Assembly (NCBI RefSeq): GCF_018446385.1
Contig: NW_024589899.1
Location: 235,106-299,105 of the forward strand
DNA from: Zingiber officinale
Taxonomy: Eukaryota > Streptophyta > Magnoliopsida > Zingiberales > Zingiberaceae
Direction: 5' to 3'
Length of the DNA stretch: 64,000 bases
Part shown: positions 46,326 to 60,000 of the stretch, in pieces
Numbering within the stretch: the first letter of the stretch is position 1
Layout of the letters: every line of letters begins with the position of its first letter
The notes under the pieces: model-generated
Database searches by the model: none
Seen by the model: the letters and a program-made list of their open reading frames with translations, nothing else
Told to the model about the DNA's origin: nothing
Program-made: the position numbers and the translations under genes

Positions 46326-49300
46326 ATGAAGATGGAGCTGGAACTTGCGATCACAGTTTTATTTCTTTTATCATTTCTAACTATTGCAAGTGGGGAAGTA
46401 TATATTGTCCATGTAGAAGGGGAACCTGTAGTGAGTTACAACGGAGGTGTAGATGGTTTTTCTGCTACAGCTATTGATATAACTCAGGAGATGGACATCA
46501 CCAGGTAATACTAGCTTTCTTACTTGTGCTAATGCTGTGCCTCCACCTTCCAGTTTCTGAGTGATGGTTAGTTTCTGAGAAACTGTGCGAACCCTGGTTT
46601 CCTTCTCAATTTATCAAGCGTTTCAAATTTCCAGCATATAATTTCATTTAGAACTACTTGTCTTTGTAGGTAATTTGAAATGTCTGTCTCTTGCCTTTGT
46701 GTGTCATTGACTAACATGGTCATTTTGAACAAATATGCGTGTTCATGTGTGTGCGCACATGCATGCTATTTCATCTGTTAAAGTTTTGAATTTCATGACT
46801 TAACTCCATATAACTAAAGTATCTAGCAGATAATTTTCTGTCTTCATACAAACAGTGAATCTGTTACATCATATGCTCTTCACCTCATAAACAAGCACAA
46901 TTCTCTTCTTGAATCGGTTTTTGAAGTTGGGACCTATGAGAAGCTATACAGCTATAGTCATCTAATCAATGGATTTGCAGTTGACATTTCTTCTGAACAG
47001 GTAAGTGTCGTTGGATTGTGCTTAAGCATATGTAATGTCAAACTGTTAAACTAAGATTTATTTTATTTCACAACCATGTGTTTAGATTATATGATCAATT
47101 ACTTGACTAGGCTGAAGTTCTCCGTGGTGCTTCTGGAGTGAAATATGTGGAAAAAGACATGAAGATAAAGAAATTGACCACTCACACTCCACAATTTCTG
47201 GGATTACCAACCGGGGTATGGCCAACAGGTGGAGGTTTTGATAAAGCAGGAGAAGATATTGTCATTGGATTGGTGGATTCAGGAATTTACCCCCAGCATC
47301 CTAGCTTTTCCGCACACAATAGTGAACCATATGGGCCTCTTCCTCGTTATAGAGGGAAATGTGAAGTTGATCCAGAAACACAGAGGAACTTTTGCAATGG
47401 AAAGATAATTGGAGCACAACATTTTGCAAAAGCTGCCATTGCTGCTGGTGCATTTAATCCATCAATTGATTTCCCGTCACCATTGGATGGTGATGGTCAT
47501 GGAAGGTAAACCACACATAATTGTGCCTTGATTACCAAAGTCCTTGATGTGTTTTATGATGTAGTATATAGAAATGTTGATTGCACTACCACCCTTTTAC
47601 TGAGGGATATCACAGGAAGATCTTCCTGAAGAAAAGATATTTGCTGAAATCCTAATTTGAAAATTCCCCTGATAAATATTTTAATCAAGTAATGATTTCT
47701 CTGTTATTGCCAGCCTTGAATGAAACATTTTCATTCACTTAACAATTTAACAGGTTGTTGTAGCATTTTGGTTGGTAACTGATGATACATAGAGATTAAG
47801 AAGTATTCTTGTATTAAATTGAATAAGGTCATTGTAGTATTTCCATGCACCGCTTTCCTAAAGTCCTCATTTAGTTATTTATGAATTACAATTTGGGGAT
47901 GTTGAGGCTTTAGTGATCATGGTTTTGGTTAATCAAATCAAGAATTTAATGTCAATGAGGGGTGGAGAGGAGTTATTGCCTTTGTTTTCTAGGATTGGGT
48001 GTGTGGCTTATGCCAGAACCTTTGGAATCAGCTGCAGCTAACCCTTAATAGATGGGCTTACAACATCAAAGTATACTTGCTTGTTCTGTTTAAGGTGAGG
48101 ATTTTTTTTTTTTGGCTTGAATAATTGAAAAAAAAACACAATCATGCAAGAATTAGTTATACATGTCCTTTCTCATTGCTCTTAAACAAATTACGATAAT
48201 TTTGCCTATGGGAAGATCGGCCTTGTAAGTTTGTTTTGAATAACATTTTTCTAGTTGATACTTAGTTGAATGTCAACTAGAACAACTCTAATGTGCTTGT
48301 AAGTGAAATGAATGCCATTAGGTGATTTTTCATCATTCACATAAGCACTCAAATAACCTTGCAATTTCTCATGTGTGATTATTAGGAACACTCTCGCTTC
48401 TTGCATGCCTCCTCCCTTCCATCTACAGGTGCGGCCCAACTCTTACAAAAAGTGAAAATAGTCAGAGGCCATATCTTCTCAAAATGAATATCCATTTCGA
48501 GTGAAATAAATGGCCTAGGATAAATACAAACTGAGGATGTACGGTTATTGAATATGAACACTCTCGTTGCAACTTGTTGGGGTCAAAGGGAACCTAACAC
48601 ACACTTCACTGCCAAGGTGAAAGGGTCTGAATTCAACCCAATTCTAAATGACTAGCCATTTGGAAGGAGATCCTCCTTTCACATTGTACTTAAAGGTCCT
48701 CAGCACTCTTCTCTCCAGGAATATGGGAATTGAGTGCCTTTGCTTCACAAATGTATCAAACAACAATGATATTGCATGCAAAAAGTATAACACAATAGAT
48801 AATTTATCCTATGCAATCAAACTTTCTTTGTTTTCAATTGTTTTTAGCATTTGATGTTTCTGTAAACTTCTGTTTCCATATCTTTCTGATCTACCCATCC
48901 TTTTTGTCACTAGTCATACTGCTGCTATTGCTGCTGGAAACAATGGAATCCCTGTCAGAATGCATGGATATGAATTTGGAAGGGCTAGTGGCATGGCACC
49001 ACGTGCTAGGTAAGCTTTTGAACCTTCAGTGCAAATCATCTTAAGTTCTGGTTTCACCATTGAAGACTATTGGCGTCTTTTGTCAGGATTGCTGTGTACA
49101 AGGTTCTTTATAGGCTTTTTGGGGGATATGTCTCTGATGTCGTTGCTGCTATTGAGCAGGTATGCAAGAAAACAGCGAAATTCTTTATCAATTGAACCTG
49201 TTGTATGATTTAAGAATATGATGGTACTGATGAGAATACTATTTTTTGGAGAATTTTCTTGAGGGACACTATTTCTCTGAGTTGATATTTATAGGCTTTG

Positions 49301-52300
49301 GTTTGGAGAATAAGGCATATTTAATCCTAGATGATGTGTGTTTTCAAACCTTCTTTATCCACTAAGGTAATTAATTACTTGATCTTAGAGCTGGCATCGT
49401 TCTCTTCGCCAAGGCATTAGCCACTTGTAGTTAATTTAATTACATGAAGTTGCACATTTCTTGTTCTTGCATGTTCCAGATAAATTCGGATGTTTTAATT
49501 TTAATAAGTCATTTAATCTTATCTACATGTTTTAATTTTTAATTTTTAATTTTTGCACTTCCATTCTTGAACATACTTTAAGTTCTTTGAAATGTGTAAA
49601 ATTGACAAAGCAAAGTGTTTCAAACAGGCTGTTCTTGATGGTGTCGATATTCTTAATCTTTCAGTAGGGCCAAACAGCCCACCAACAACAACCAGATCCA
49701 CATTTTTGAATCCTTTCGATGCTGCACTTCTTTCTGCAGTAAAAGCTGGAGTGTTTGTTGCTCAGGCTGCTGGAAATGGTGGCCCGTTTCCAAAAACGTT
49801 AGTGTCATTCAGTCCATGGATTACTACAGTAGCTGCAGCTATCGATGATCGTAGATATAAGAACTTTTTAACCCTGGGTAATGGAAAAACCTTAACAGGG
49901 CTTGGATTATCACGTGAGTATAAGCTATTGATTTTTATCTCATGCATGTTTTTTGCTTAATCATTTATGAGTGGAGCATGTGCTAAATCAGGCTGAGTTT
50001 GTCCTAGCTATTTGGAACTGACTACACAAATAGTATCTCTCATTTAGCTCAGATAGGATTTAGATTGATGTTCTTAGGTTTATAGAATTTTAATACTGGC
50101 TGTGGAGGCCTAACACAATCCCCAACCTCTTTTATCTGGATTTGGGATTGCCCGTTATCACTTTATTTTGTAATTTGCCTAAATAGTTCAGAGGATAAGT
50201 CTCTAGACATTGTTTCGCACTATGTAATCATCTAAGGCAATAAGAATGAGATTTGATTTTAATACGATCTGCAAAGTTTTTAAAAATACTGGTTCTAGAA
50301 TATCGTATGCGAGACATGAACAACTTATTCAGTGTGCTATTTAATTTTCATAACTGTTTGTAGATGCAGAAGACATGATGCTGACAATAATTGGTTGTTT
50401 GGCCATTGGAATTTTGAACATCATGTTAATCCTTCCACTTTGTAGCTTGTGATAAATGTTTCTATTCCTACTTTGCTGCTTATGTAGTTAAGGTATTTTT
50501 CTTCATTATGTGGGTCTTATATTTTTCTCTCAAATTACAGCCGCCACCCATGGGAACACGTCATTTGATATAGTTTGTGCAAATGATGTGATGCTGGATT
50601 CATCTTTGATGAAATACAATCCATCAGACTGCCAAAGGCCTGAGCTGTTGAACAGGAACAAGGTGCAGGGAAATATTCTTCTGTGTGGATATTCTTTCAA
50701 TTTTGTTTCTGGAACTGCATCCATCAAAAAAGTGTCTGAAACAGCAAAAAGTCTTGGGGCGGCAGGCTTTATTGTAGCCGCTGAGAACTCTTATCCAGGT
50801 ACCAAATTTGATCCTGTACCCGTTGATACTCCAGGGATCCTCATATCAGATGTCAGAAAAACACAGGTATTAAATTTATTTTATTCTTGAAAGTTGAAAT
50901 TAAATGTTTCAAGAGTTCTGATCCTGCAAAAACGATCCACATGATTTTAAAATGCACGTTGTATTTTCTTGTTGATGTTGGTACTTACATTTTAGTTCTG
51001 ACTCCATTCTTTGGAAGGCTTTGATGTTATTTATATAATTACTGAATCCCACGGGTTACTTCAATATCAGTACATTAGTTAAAGATCTTTTCAATGCAAA
51101 TTCAAAATTGAAATTTAATGGTGTTCACACGCTAAAAGGACCATTGCATGATGGCGTTTACCAATACTTTCTGACACAATTTGCATAATCTTAGGAACTT
51201 ATTGATTACTACAATGCTTCAACAAGAAGAGATTGGGCTGGTCGGCCTAGTAGTTTCCAGGCAACTGCCAGCATTGCCAATGGTTTGTCACCCATACTCC
51301 ATAAATCAGCCCCTCAGGTGGCATTGTTCTCGTCAAGAGGGCCAGATGTTAAAGATTTCAGCTTTCAAGATGCCGATGTCCTTAAACCCGATCTACTAGC
51401 TCCTGGCAATCTCATTTGGGCTGCTTGGGCACCAAATGGGACAGACGAGGCTAATTATTTAGGCACGTATCCAACTTAAACTACAGTTTTTTTATCTTAT
51501 AAACCAGTGTTTCGTTGTTGTTAAAATGGAAATTTATGTGGAGTTAGAAATATTTTTTATGTGAAAGGGTGTGGCCTGCATGTTATTCATTCATGGATTC
51601 CCTAATTCTACTCAAAATGTGCAGGAGAAGGCTTTGCTATGATTTCTGGCACAAGTATGGCGGCTCCCCATATTGCTGGAATCGCAGCCCTCATAAAGCA
51701 AAACAATCCACATTGGAGCCCGAGTGCAATCAAGTCCGCCTTGATGACCACCGCTTCTACTCTGGATCGAGGCGGCAGACCAATATTAGCTCAGCAATAT
51801 TCCAGCTCAGGCATTATGAATTTTGTGCAGGCTACACCATTTGATTATGGAAGTGGTGCTGTTGATCCCAAAGCTGCACTGGATCCTGGCCTTGTCCTAG
51901 ACTCAAGTAAGTTGATCTTTTAACTATATCATAGCGTCTTTTCGAGTCTTAGATACATACAGATTATTTAGAGGCAGTCTGATTTAGCCACCTGAGATGC
52001 TTGAAGCCATCTGCTAATATTATGCAACCAAGGCCGCCCTTCTAAAGTTCTAAAAGATAGAACTATCGGCTCTTACATAGTCAATGAAACTGAATCCATC
52101 TAAACTGAAATTATTTCACACTTTATCGATGTAAACTAGGCCTGTCTTAGCTACCTAATGCCGTATCAGCTACATGGGTCGGTTTCTGTGTGATTAAAAC
52201 CCTCTGTTGATATTCTGTAACTGAGATGGGCCATCTAACCTACCTATAGGCTCTTAAATAGTTGACGGTATTTAATAGAAACCAAAATAGATAAGGCATT

Positions 52301-52999
52301 TTTTTAGAGCTGGGGTTCTGGTCCCCAACCGGAGCTAGATGTGTGCTAGTGCTGCAGAATGCATACCTAGAAGCTTGTTGAAGTCATCATCATCCAAAAC
52401 ACCATTCAGATCATGGTTGGAAGCTTTCATCAGTTTCCCTGGTAGTATTCCATCTCCTTAGCCCGTGCATGTAAAGGTGTCGCTCAATTTGAACAAGACA
52501 ATACGAGATTTGAATCTACAATACTTGCCATTTACAATTAGGTCCCGTGAATGTTACTGATCCTCCTAATTCTGAGCTATTCATGTCTGCAGCTTACGAA
52601 GACTACATCAAGTTCTTGTGCTCAGTTCCAGGTGCAGATCCACAAGAAATCTCAAACATCACCAATTCCCAATGCAACAGCACCCGCAGTCATCCAGCCG
52701 ACCTAAACACTCCATCGATCACCATCTCGCACCTCGAAGGAACTCAAACAGTGAAAAGAAGAGTGACAAACATCGCAGACACTGAGACTTACGTCATGAC
52801 TGCAAAAATGGCACCGGAGATCGCCCTCGAAGTGAACCCGCCAGCCATGACGGTGCTCTCAGGTGCCTCCCGGGATTTCACTGCGACTCTCACAGTCAGG
52901 TCAGTGACTGGTGAGTACAGCTTCGGTGAGATAGTGATGAAAGGAGACAAAGGGCACAGAGTGAGGATTCCAGTGGTGGCAATGGGCTACCGTAGCTAA
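46326..52999 (+). CDS. SBT2: SBT2-class subtilisin-like serine protease
   Basis: Ten coding exons: 46326-46504, 46856-47000, 47111-47505, 48914-49009, 49087-49159, 49628-49913, 50541-50866, 51195-51462, 51625-51906 and 52593-52999, 818 aa, all phases consistent. Signal peptide (FLLSFLTIASG), inhibitor I9 prodomain (EVYIVHVEG to about residue 130), then the S8 domain: Asp164 in GLVDSGIY, His241 in GHGSHTA, oxyanion Asn346 in AAGNGGP, Ser600 in SGTSMAAPH. A protease-associated domain lies at ~392-500 and a fibronectin-III-like domain at the end. Residue pattern and intron-rich structure fit the SBT2.4-2.6 branch, secreted to the apoplast. Every intron is GT-AG except 51463-51624, which needs a GC donor (TTAG|GCACGT) to keep the frame. 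Convergent with USP downstream. Confidence 0.93.
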
Positions 53000-53552
53000 T
53001 TTCGGTAGTATTTTGGTGTTCTTTTATCACTAGAACTTACGTTATTTTTTATATATCGTATAATAAATTGTAGGACATAAAAAAGTTGTAAATTTTGCTG
53101 GTGCTTATGTAGTTGCTACTTGGTGTTGAGCCCATGATTATTATCATGAAAATATCAGGTTTAGTGATGGTTATAAATAGCTTATTAAAGTGTTATGATT
53201 TCTTCCATACCTTCTTTTCAGCTGTTGGATTTGGTAATCGACTATTGCTGAATAAAGATTAGTTGATATGTATTATTTAAAAGTATAGAAAATTAACATT
53301 GTTCCTGCTGTAATTTTTTTATATAAAATATTAGTAGATTTTTTAATTCATAACTTTATCATAAATAATATAGAAGTCAACTAGTAAAAAATGTTTTTTT
53401 TCATAAGTAGCTTAATAAATTTGAAATTAATGTCATTGTTGCTCTGTATGAAATATTCTATTGAAGTTTTATGCACTCAGTGCGTAAGTTAATACATTTG
53501 AATATAAATGCTGCAAGAATTGACAACACAAAACTTCCATCTCGAAGAATAG

Positions 53553-53628
53553 AATCTACTGTATAAAGTCTTATTTAAGAGGTCTATCGTAATCTATTGT
53601 ATAAAGTCTTATTTAAGAGGTCTATCGT
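53553..53628. repeat. 38-bp perfect-type tandem duplication
   Basis: Two units, 53553-53590 and 53591-53628, differing by one base (AATCTACTG / AATCTATTG). It lies between the convergent SBT2 and USP genes. Confidence 0.9.
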
Positions 53629-53832
53629 TCAGTTTTCGTAATTCGAATCATGACCTCATTATCATATGAGGATAATTTTACCATTGTGCAAGGCTCCCCT
53701 TCAAAAACTAGCTTCTGAAAAATAAAAAGAATAAAAAGTTGCAAACATGACAAGTTTCCTAAGAATTCTTCATAAATAAATAGATGAATTATGCATCTGC
53801 AGAAAGTGATGAGACCTTGGACATGAACTTTG

Positions 53833-54000
53833 GACGGTGCCATTCTGAAGAGTGCGACGCTTTCTTTTATTCACCACCTGAAACAGACAACTTTCGAGGC
53901 TCAAGCATGAGCCTTTTGGATGGTGTCGATAGAGCATTTGAGAAGCTTCTTTATTCGTGACTTGAAACAGACACTTTCGAAGTTCATACATGGTTCAATT
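53833..54000. repeat. ~83-bp duplication spanning the USP stop codon
   Basis: TTTATTC(A/G)...CTGAAACAGAC(A)ACTTTCGA recurs at 53867 and 53950, step 83, followed in both by a similar TCA(A/T)(G/A)CATG segment. One unit includes the USP stop codon; the other lies in the 3' UTR. Confidence 0.65.
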
Positions 54001-57000
54001 CGAGCTGCTCCACCTTTTGGATTTTGAAACCTCTTATGCGGATTTCTTCAGGGTTGGAGCTGTCTTTGTGATCGACGTGCTGAAGAACCCATCCTTTGTT
54101 TTGAACGGCGCCTGCCAGTTTCACCTGCAAGTTTCAAATCTCAGTAAACACATTGGATGAATCACTTTTTTGTTTTTGGACATTTTCTATAGAATTTTGT
54201 CGTAGTTAAAAAAACTGCCAAAGATAAATACCTCTACTTCGTTAGCAATAAGAGTTCCATCCAAGGAGAGAGCGTCGAGGATCACATTAGAATTATTGAT
54301 GACCAAAGTGGATCTTTGTGACACGGAACATGCCTCATTAACTTTTCTTTTCACATCGCTAAATGTCAACGCCCATTTTGGATTCCATGTTACGCGCGGC
54401 CAAACCTCTACTTCTTGTCCATTGAAGACATCAGTAATGGGATCAGCTATCTGAACTCCAGCCTGAAAAGTATGACTTGAGAGCTTAGACGGCAAACAAT
54501 TACCTAAATATTAACATCAATATAACCTCATTGCCTTATCAGCTATAAAGTTTAGTCGTTTTGTTTTTATATATATGGTTAACGTTTTGTTCAAGAGAGG
54601 ACCTTCTCACAAAAAACCCGCCTATCTCTTATTCAGTTCATCAATTTCTAAACAGAAAAACACATGCAAAAAACAAAAAGCTTATTGAAAAGGTTGGAAT
54701 ACTAAAAAGGAGTTGGAGATGAAAAATAATGGAAAAGCAACTACGTATAGGTTTGCAAGGATACATCTATCGAGATACTCTATGGTTGGGAACTGTGAAT
54801 TCTCCTTGATTTGATTCCAAAAACACATTTCAATAAAAACATACCATATAACTTGACGCTCTAGACTCAAGAAAATCACAAATAAATTATAAATTCCTGT
54901 AAAAATTTCATATTTTTGTGTTGTATGCAAAACGCAAGCAAGAAATCAAACCTTTTTGAGAATAATGCTGTTAGCCTTATAAATAGCCATCTCACCACTT
55001 GTTGCACTGTGATATGGATTCCCCTTTGGCACCTACAAAGGACAATAGCAAAGCTAGTCATTTTTCTATCCATAAGTAGACAACAAATTCTAGCTTAGAG
55101 CTCTAAGCCATAACAAATAAATAGTGCATGCCCTTCCAAAAAGTAGCAACATACACATGTAATCAGCATAAAAAAATCATCGCTAACATGCTGAATCAGA
55201 AGCAATATTCCTACAATCATACAATTTAAGACAAACTTTTGGCAAATGTATTGCCCGTTGTTTCGTTGTCCCTAATCAAATGAGATGCATATAAATCCTC
55301 TTGGTATTTATCAGCAATAAAAATAATGAATGAAATTTCATCTGGTCATTGACAGTAACAAAATACTATATGAATTTTCCATACAGGATTCCATAAAGCT
55401 GGTTTCTTGGTAGTTCATATCTGCAGATGTGGAAGAATTATAAATTGCTACTGATGTTTGACAAAGCTGTAGTAAAAACTTATGAAGACAACTCAGCTTG
55501 CTGCTCGGCCTATAAAACCGCAGAATCACAATGAAACATATGATGAAATTTATTGCATTATGGGGATTGGAAGGTGATTTTTCTTGTCAAGACATCTGAC
55601 AATGAGGGGGCATTTCGACAAAAAGGACTCACAATGACGAGAAGTTATACACACTATAGAATTACAAAGTCTATATGCAAGTGGGCCCCTTGAGGATCGA
55701 CGGTTATAAGAAGAGAACCAGAAATATAGTTGCATATGGGTATGCAGAGGAGTTTGACAGCAGTAGCACATATCAAGTTAGGAAAGAGTTGAGCACAACT
55801 TGGTCCAGCATCTCTTAAATGAAAGCAGCTGGAATTAGCAGCAATGTATTAACTTACATGCTAATGCATGTTAATGGCGTTGAAAGTGTTGGGAAGTCTT
55901 GAAGATAAAAGAAAAAAAATTTGAAAATTAAAAAAAAAAAATGAGGCAGTAAAAGAAGGATTTGCAGGTGATGTAATACATGAAGCAATTGTCATTCAAT
56001 TTTGTTTCTTCAACCTGAATCTGAGAAGGAATATATTTGAACTAGATGTCAGGGAACATCTTCCGAAAGCATATGTGAAAACAATGAAAAACATCCCCAC
56101 ACAGTTATATGAAGGAAAAGATGTAGCATGCCTTTTAAGATGTTTTAATTTCTAGATTTGATCCATAAAGAACCCCATGTTTTCTCCTGATGTGGTTTAC
56201 AATGGTGCATGCTATATTCTTCTTGCTTGGCCTTGGAAACTCTTTCAAGTGTCAATAGCCTCACGAAAATATATGTTTCCAAACAGGATTCTTAGATGTG
56301 ATCATGATTACTTATAAATGATAAACTTTTACTTTGTGATTACCTTCTGAGTCACTGACCCAATTTGATGATGAATTGAAACCCAGAAATATCACATTAA
56401 GCAGAAAATAATGTACCTTAGCAGCATCCTCAGGGTTATTCTTCACTGGTGCATAACCGAGCCATGTATCCATCACCTACATCATCAGAAAATATATGAT
56501 TACAATAAGTTCAACTACCTCAAAAATTAAGGGTAACAATCAGTTAAATGTGGAAAAACATAAAGATATGGCTATTTCCATGTTTTCAATCCACCAAAAG
56601 TGGAAATAATTTTTGCTAGAAAATATTCAATTTACCTAAATTTGAAGAGAAACAACATATGAGCTCAGATACTTACAAATCCTATGTAATAAACTCGTTT
56701 CTTTCAAGTTTAATCACTTTGAGGTTGAGAAAAATCTAAGGTGAACAAATCATATTTTTAATCCTCTATCTATGCTAAGTTTAGATAAATATTAAGACTT
56801 GTATGCGAAAACATTAGACTGTGCTATACAGTGTACATTATAGTGAAGCAATTTACAGACCTATCCACCACCATGGGTCACTGCAAATATTTCACTTGTC
56901 TAAGCCTTATGCAGGCCATCCAATTAGTCCGGAATTATCACTGTGGAACCTACATTTGAATATCACTTTCTCCCTCATTTAGAACTTATCTTCTCACCTC

Positions 57001-60000
57001 CTATCTCATAATCATCCCTAATGAGCAACATGACTTACTCCAATGGTGGCTACTCCACTATGAGCATCCTTTCCCAATAGGAACACCTCAGCAGCCTTCT
57101 CTAAATCAGATAACCCTTCTACTTCTCAATTCCAACAACTACAGGACTAAACATTAACTTAAATAAATAATAGTGCATTCACACAAGTCTCTCATTTGCT
57201 CACAATTTTTCAAGTAGAACCAGTCAAGAGACAAAGTCTAATTCATAGCTCACAATCATGCCAAATTAGGCCTATCTCAGCTCCAATAAGATAAATGCTC
57301 CACTAACATAGGCGACATTTTTCTGACTTTTCAAATGGATCATCTCAGGCTCTCAGCATGCACTTGATCTCACCAAATTGAGAGAACCATCTTGTTCATT
57401 TGTCGTGAATGTTGCTCCAAAATGCTTACCTTCAACTTGATGATAGTTCATTCATAAAATCTTCATAAAGTCCCTCATTAACAATCCATAACATCTCATG
57501 TGACAGTGGATTGGGTGCCACACAGTTCTTAGATATAGGTTATGACGAAGAATAAATAGGACGAAGATTATTCTAAGTAGCTGATCAGTAAGTTTGACAA
57601 ATTAGATCACAATCACATTGGGTTAATTTTACAAGAGAAAGTAAATCAAAATGCTACAACTCTAATGTGTAAATGTGAATAATCACGTGGAACACTTAGC
57701 AAACTATTATCTGAAAATGCTATTTATTAGGTGACAAACTGATACGATCTCCATGCCACATCATCAGCCCATGGTGCCACATAAGAAGAACATCATTTAT
57801 ACATATTCTAGAAGAACCAAGAAAGCATAACACTTGCATTTCAATGCATAAAATAAGGAAGTTGGTTGTAACTTCGATTGATAACTACCACCTATTTATA
57901 TCTATATATAGTACTTAGGACTAATAAGGAGGTTATCTCTAAGAAATTGCTATTTGTTTCCGTATTAGGAGGATTGTCCACTCCATAAGGACAAATGTAT
58001 TGTAAGAATTCTACATGATATAAGTGAGATATATATTTGTTTTCCTTAAAATAAATTGTATCTAACATTTTGGTATCAGAGCCATCAAAATCCTTACCCA
58101 CATTCACTGCCACAATAGTGAATACAATCTTGTACACTCTTATCCTCCGCCAATACGAGAGGCCATCATACAATAACTTTCGGCTATCCAAACTTAATAG
58201 TTTGGATGCGTTAGCCACTGATGTGGCTGTTCTCAAATCACAAGCCCACATTCCTATGATGGGTGGTACGAGCCGTAAGAATGATGATCAACAACATTCA
58301 ATCCATACTGATGAATATGACAATTCCTAGGAGTGTAATCTTTCACGTAAACATCGCACCAAAATGGATTTCCCAAAGTTTGAGGGAGGTGATCCTAGAG
58401 ATTGGATTCTCAAGGCAGACAAATATTTTTGTTACTACCAAACACCTAAGGACTTGAAAGTAGATCTTGCTGCCATGTACTTAGAGGGTGATGCATTAGA
58501 TTTATTCGCCTGGATCAATAGTGAGCAGTCGTTGGTATACGGGGAAGATTTAGTTCAAGCCTTACAAGAGAATTATGGTCCGGCCAAATTTCAGAATCCT
58601 GATGAACATATTTGTAGTATTTTACAAACTCACAGTGTTCAAGAATATCGCCCGGAATTTGTTAAAAGGGTTGCTCGTGTACAACATTGGCTAGAACATT
58701 GTCTCTTAGGTGTTTTCTTGAATGGATTACAGGAGGAAATAAAACTGATGTTCGAATCCACAAACCTCGGAGTGTTTATAAAGCAATGAGTCTAGCCTTG
58801 GAATATGAAACAAAGTCAAAGATAAATAAAAATTTCAAGGGTTTTACTGTGGTTGTGCAAGGTCAAAACAACACCAATTACATTCCCCGCCAGAATACCA
58901 ACTTCAACATTAATCGGTCTTTCCCATAGACTCATCTTTCCAACACCAATGCACCAATGAAATTCTGGGATGCAAAAAACAAACACGACGAGACAAGGGC
59001 CTATGTTTTCGTTGTAATGAAAAATTCAGTCCTGGACATCGCTGCAAACCAACATCATTTTCATTATAAGAAATTGCTAATAACGAAGATGGGGCTATCC
59101 AGTTAGAGGAAACCAATGAAACTGAAATAAAGGGAAGAGAGGACGACATGGTAGAAATCTCTTTTTATGCTATTCTCGGTAGATCTTCCGGCACTACAAT
59201 GAAAGTACAAGGAACTCTGTATGGTCATCTAATACTGATCCTCATTGACAGCGGTTCCACGCACAATTTCATATCTGACAAGTTAGTCAATGACCTTCGA
59301 TTGCTTGTACAATCAACGCCTACATTTGGTGTGCAGATTGGCAATGGCGAAATCATACGTTGAAGCAAAATTTGTAAGGCAGTTGAAGTGCAATTAGCTT
59401 GAGTATTCTCCAAGATTACTATCCTTTCTCGATTGGAGGTGCAGATCTCGTATTGGGAATAAAATGGTTAGCATCTTTAAATACTGTACAAGCAAATTGG
59501 AATGAGATGTTTTTGATTTTCCATGCAGATGGCAAATAGTACAAACTTCAGGGGGTAACAACACCATCTTATTCAGAGGCTACATTCCAATATTTGGCCA
59601 AGGAGCAACTAGTAGAATCTGTCAAGCCACTGATTACAACAACCAAAGCACAACTTGCCAACACTCCTGCAAACCACTGGTTACCGCATGTCCAGTCGAC
59701 TACTTATTAGGTCGATTTGAGGCTGTCTTTCATGAACTTGAGGCACTTTCGCCCTTTAGACACCACGTACATTCTATCCTGTTAATACCATTGGCTACAA
59801 CACCAAACATTAGACCATACTGCTATCCAGATTCTCAAAAAACGGAAATTGAAACATAGGTGGCCAAATTATTGAAATTAGGATTTATACGGCCAAGTAC
59901 TAGTCTGTTTGCAAGTCTCGTACTTTTAGTGCAGAAGAAAGATCATTCTTGGCGCATGTGTATGGATTATAGGCGCCTAAAACAAATTATCATCCTTGAT

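Noticed and set aside
52547-52592. Longer last exon of SBT2 from an acceptor at ~52542
   Set aside because: It would insert extra residues between LDS and the conserved YEDY; the acceptor at 52591-52592 gives exact family spacing.
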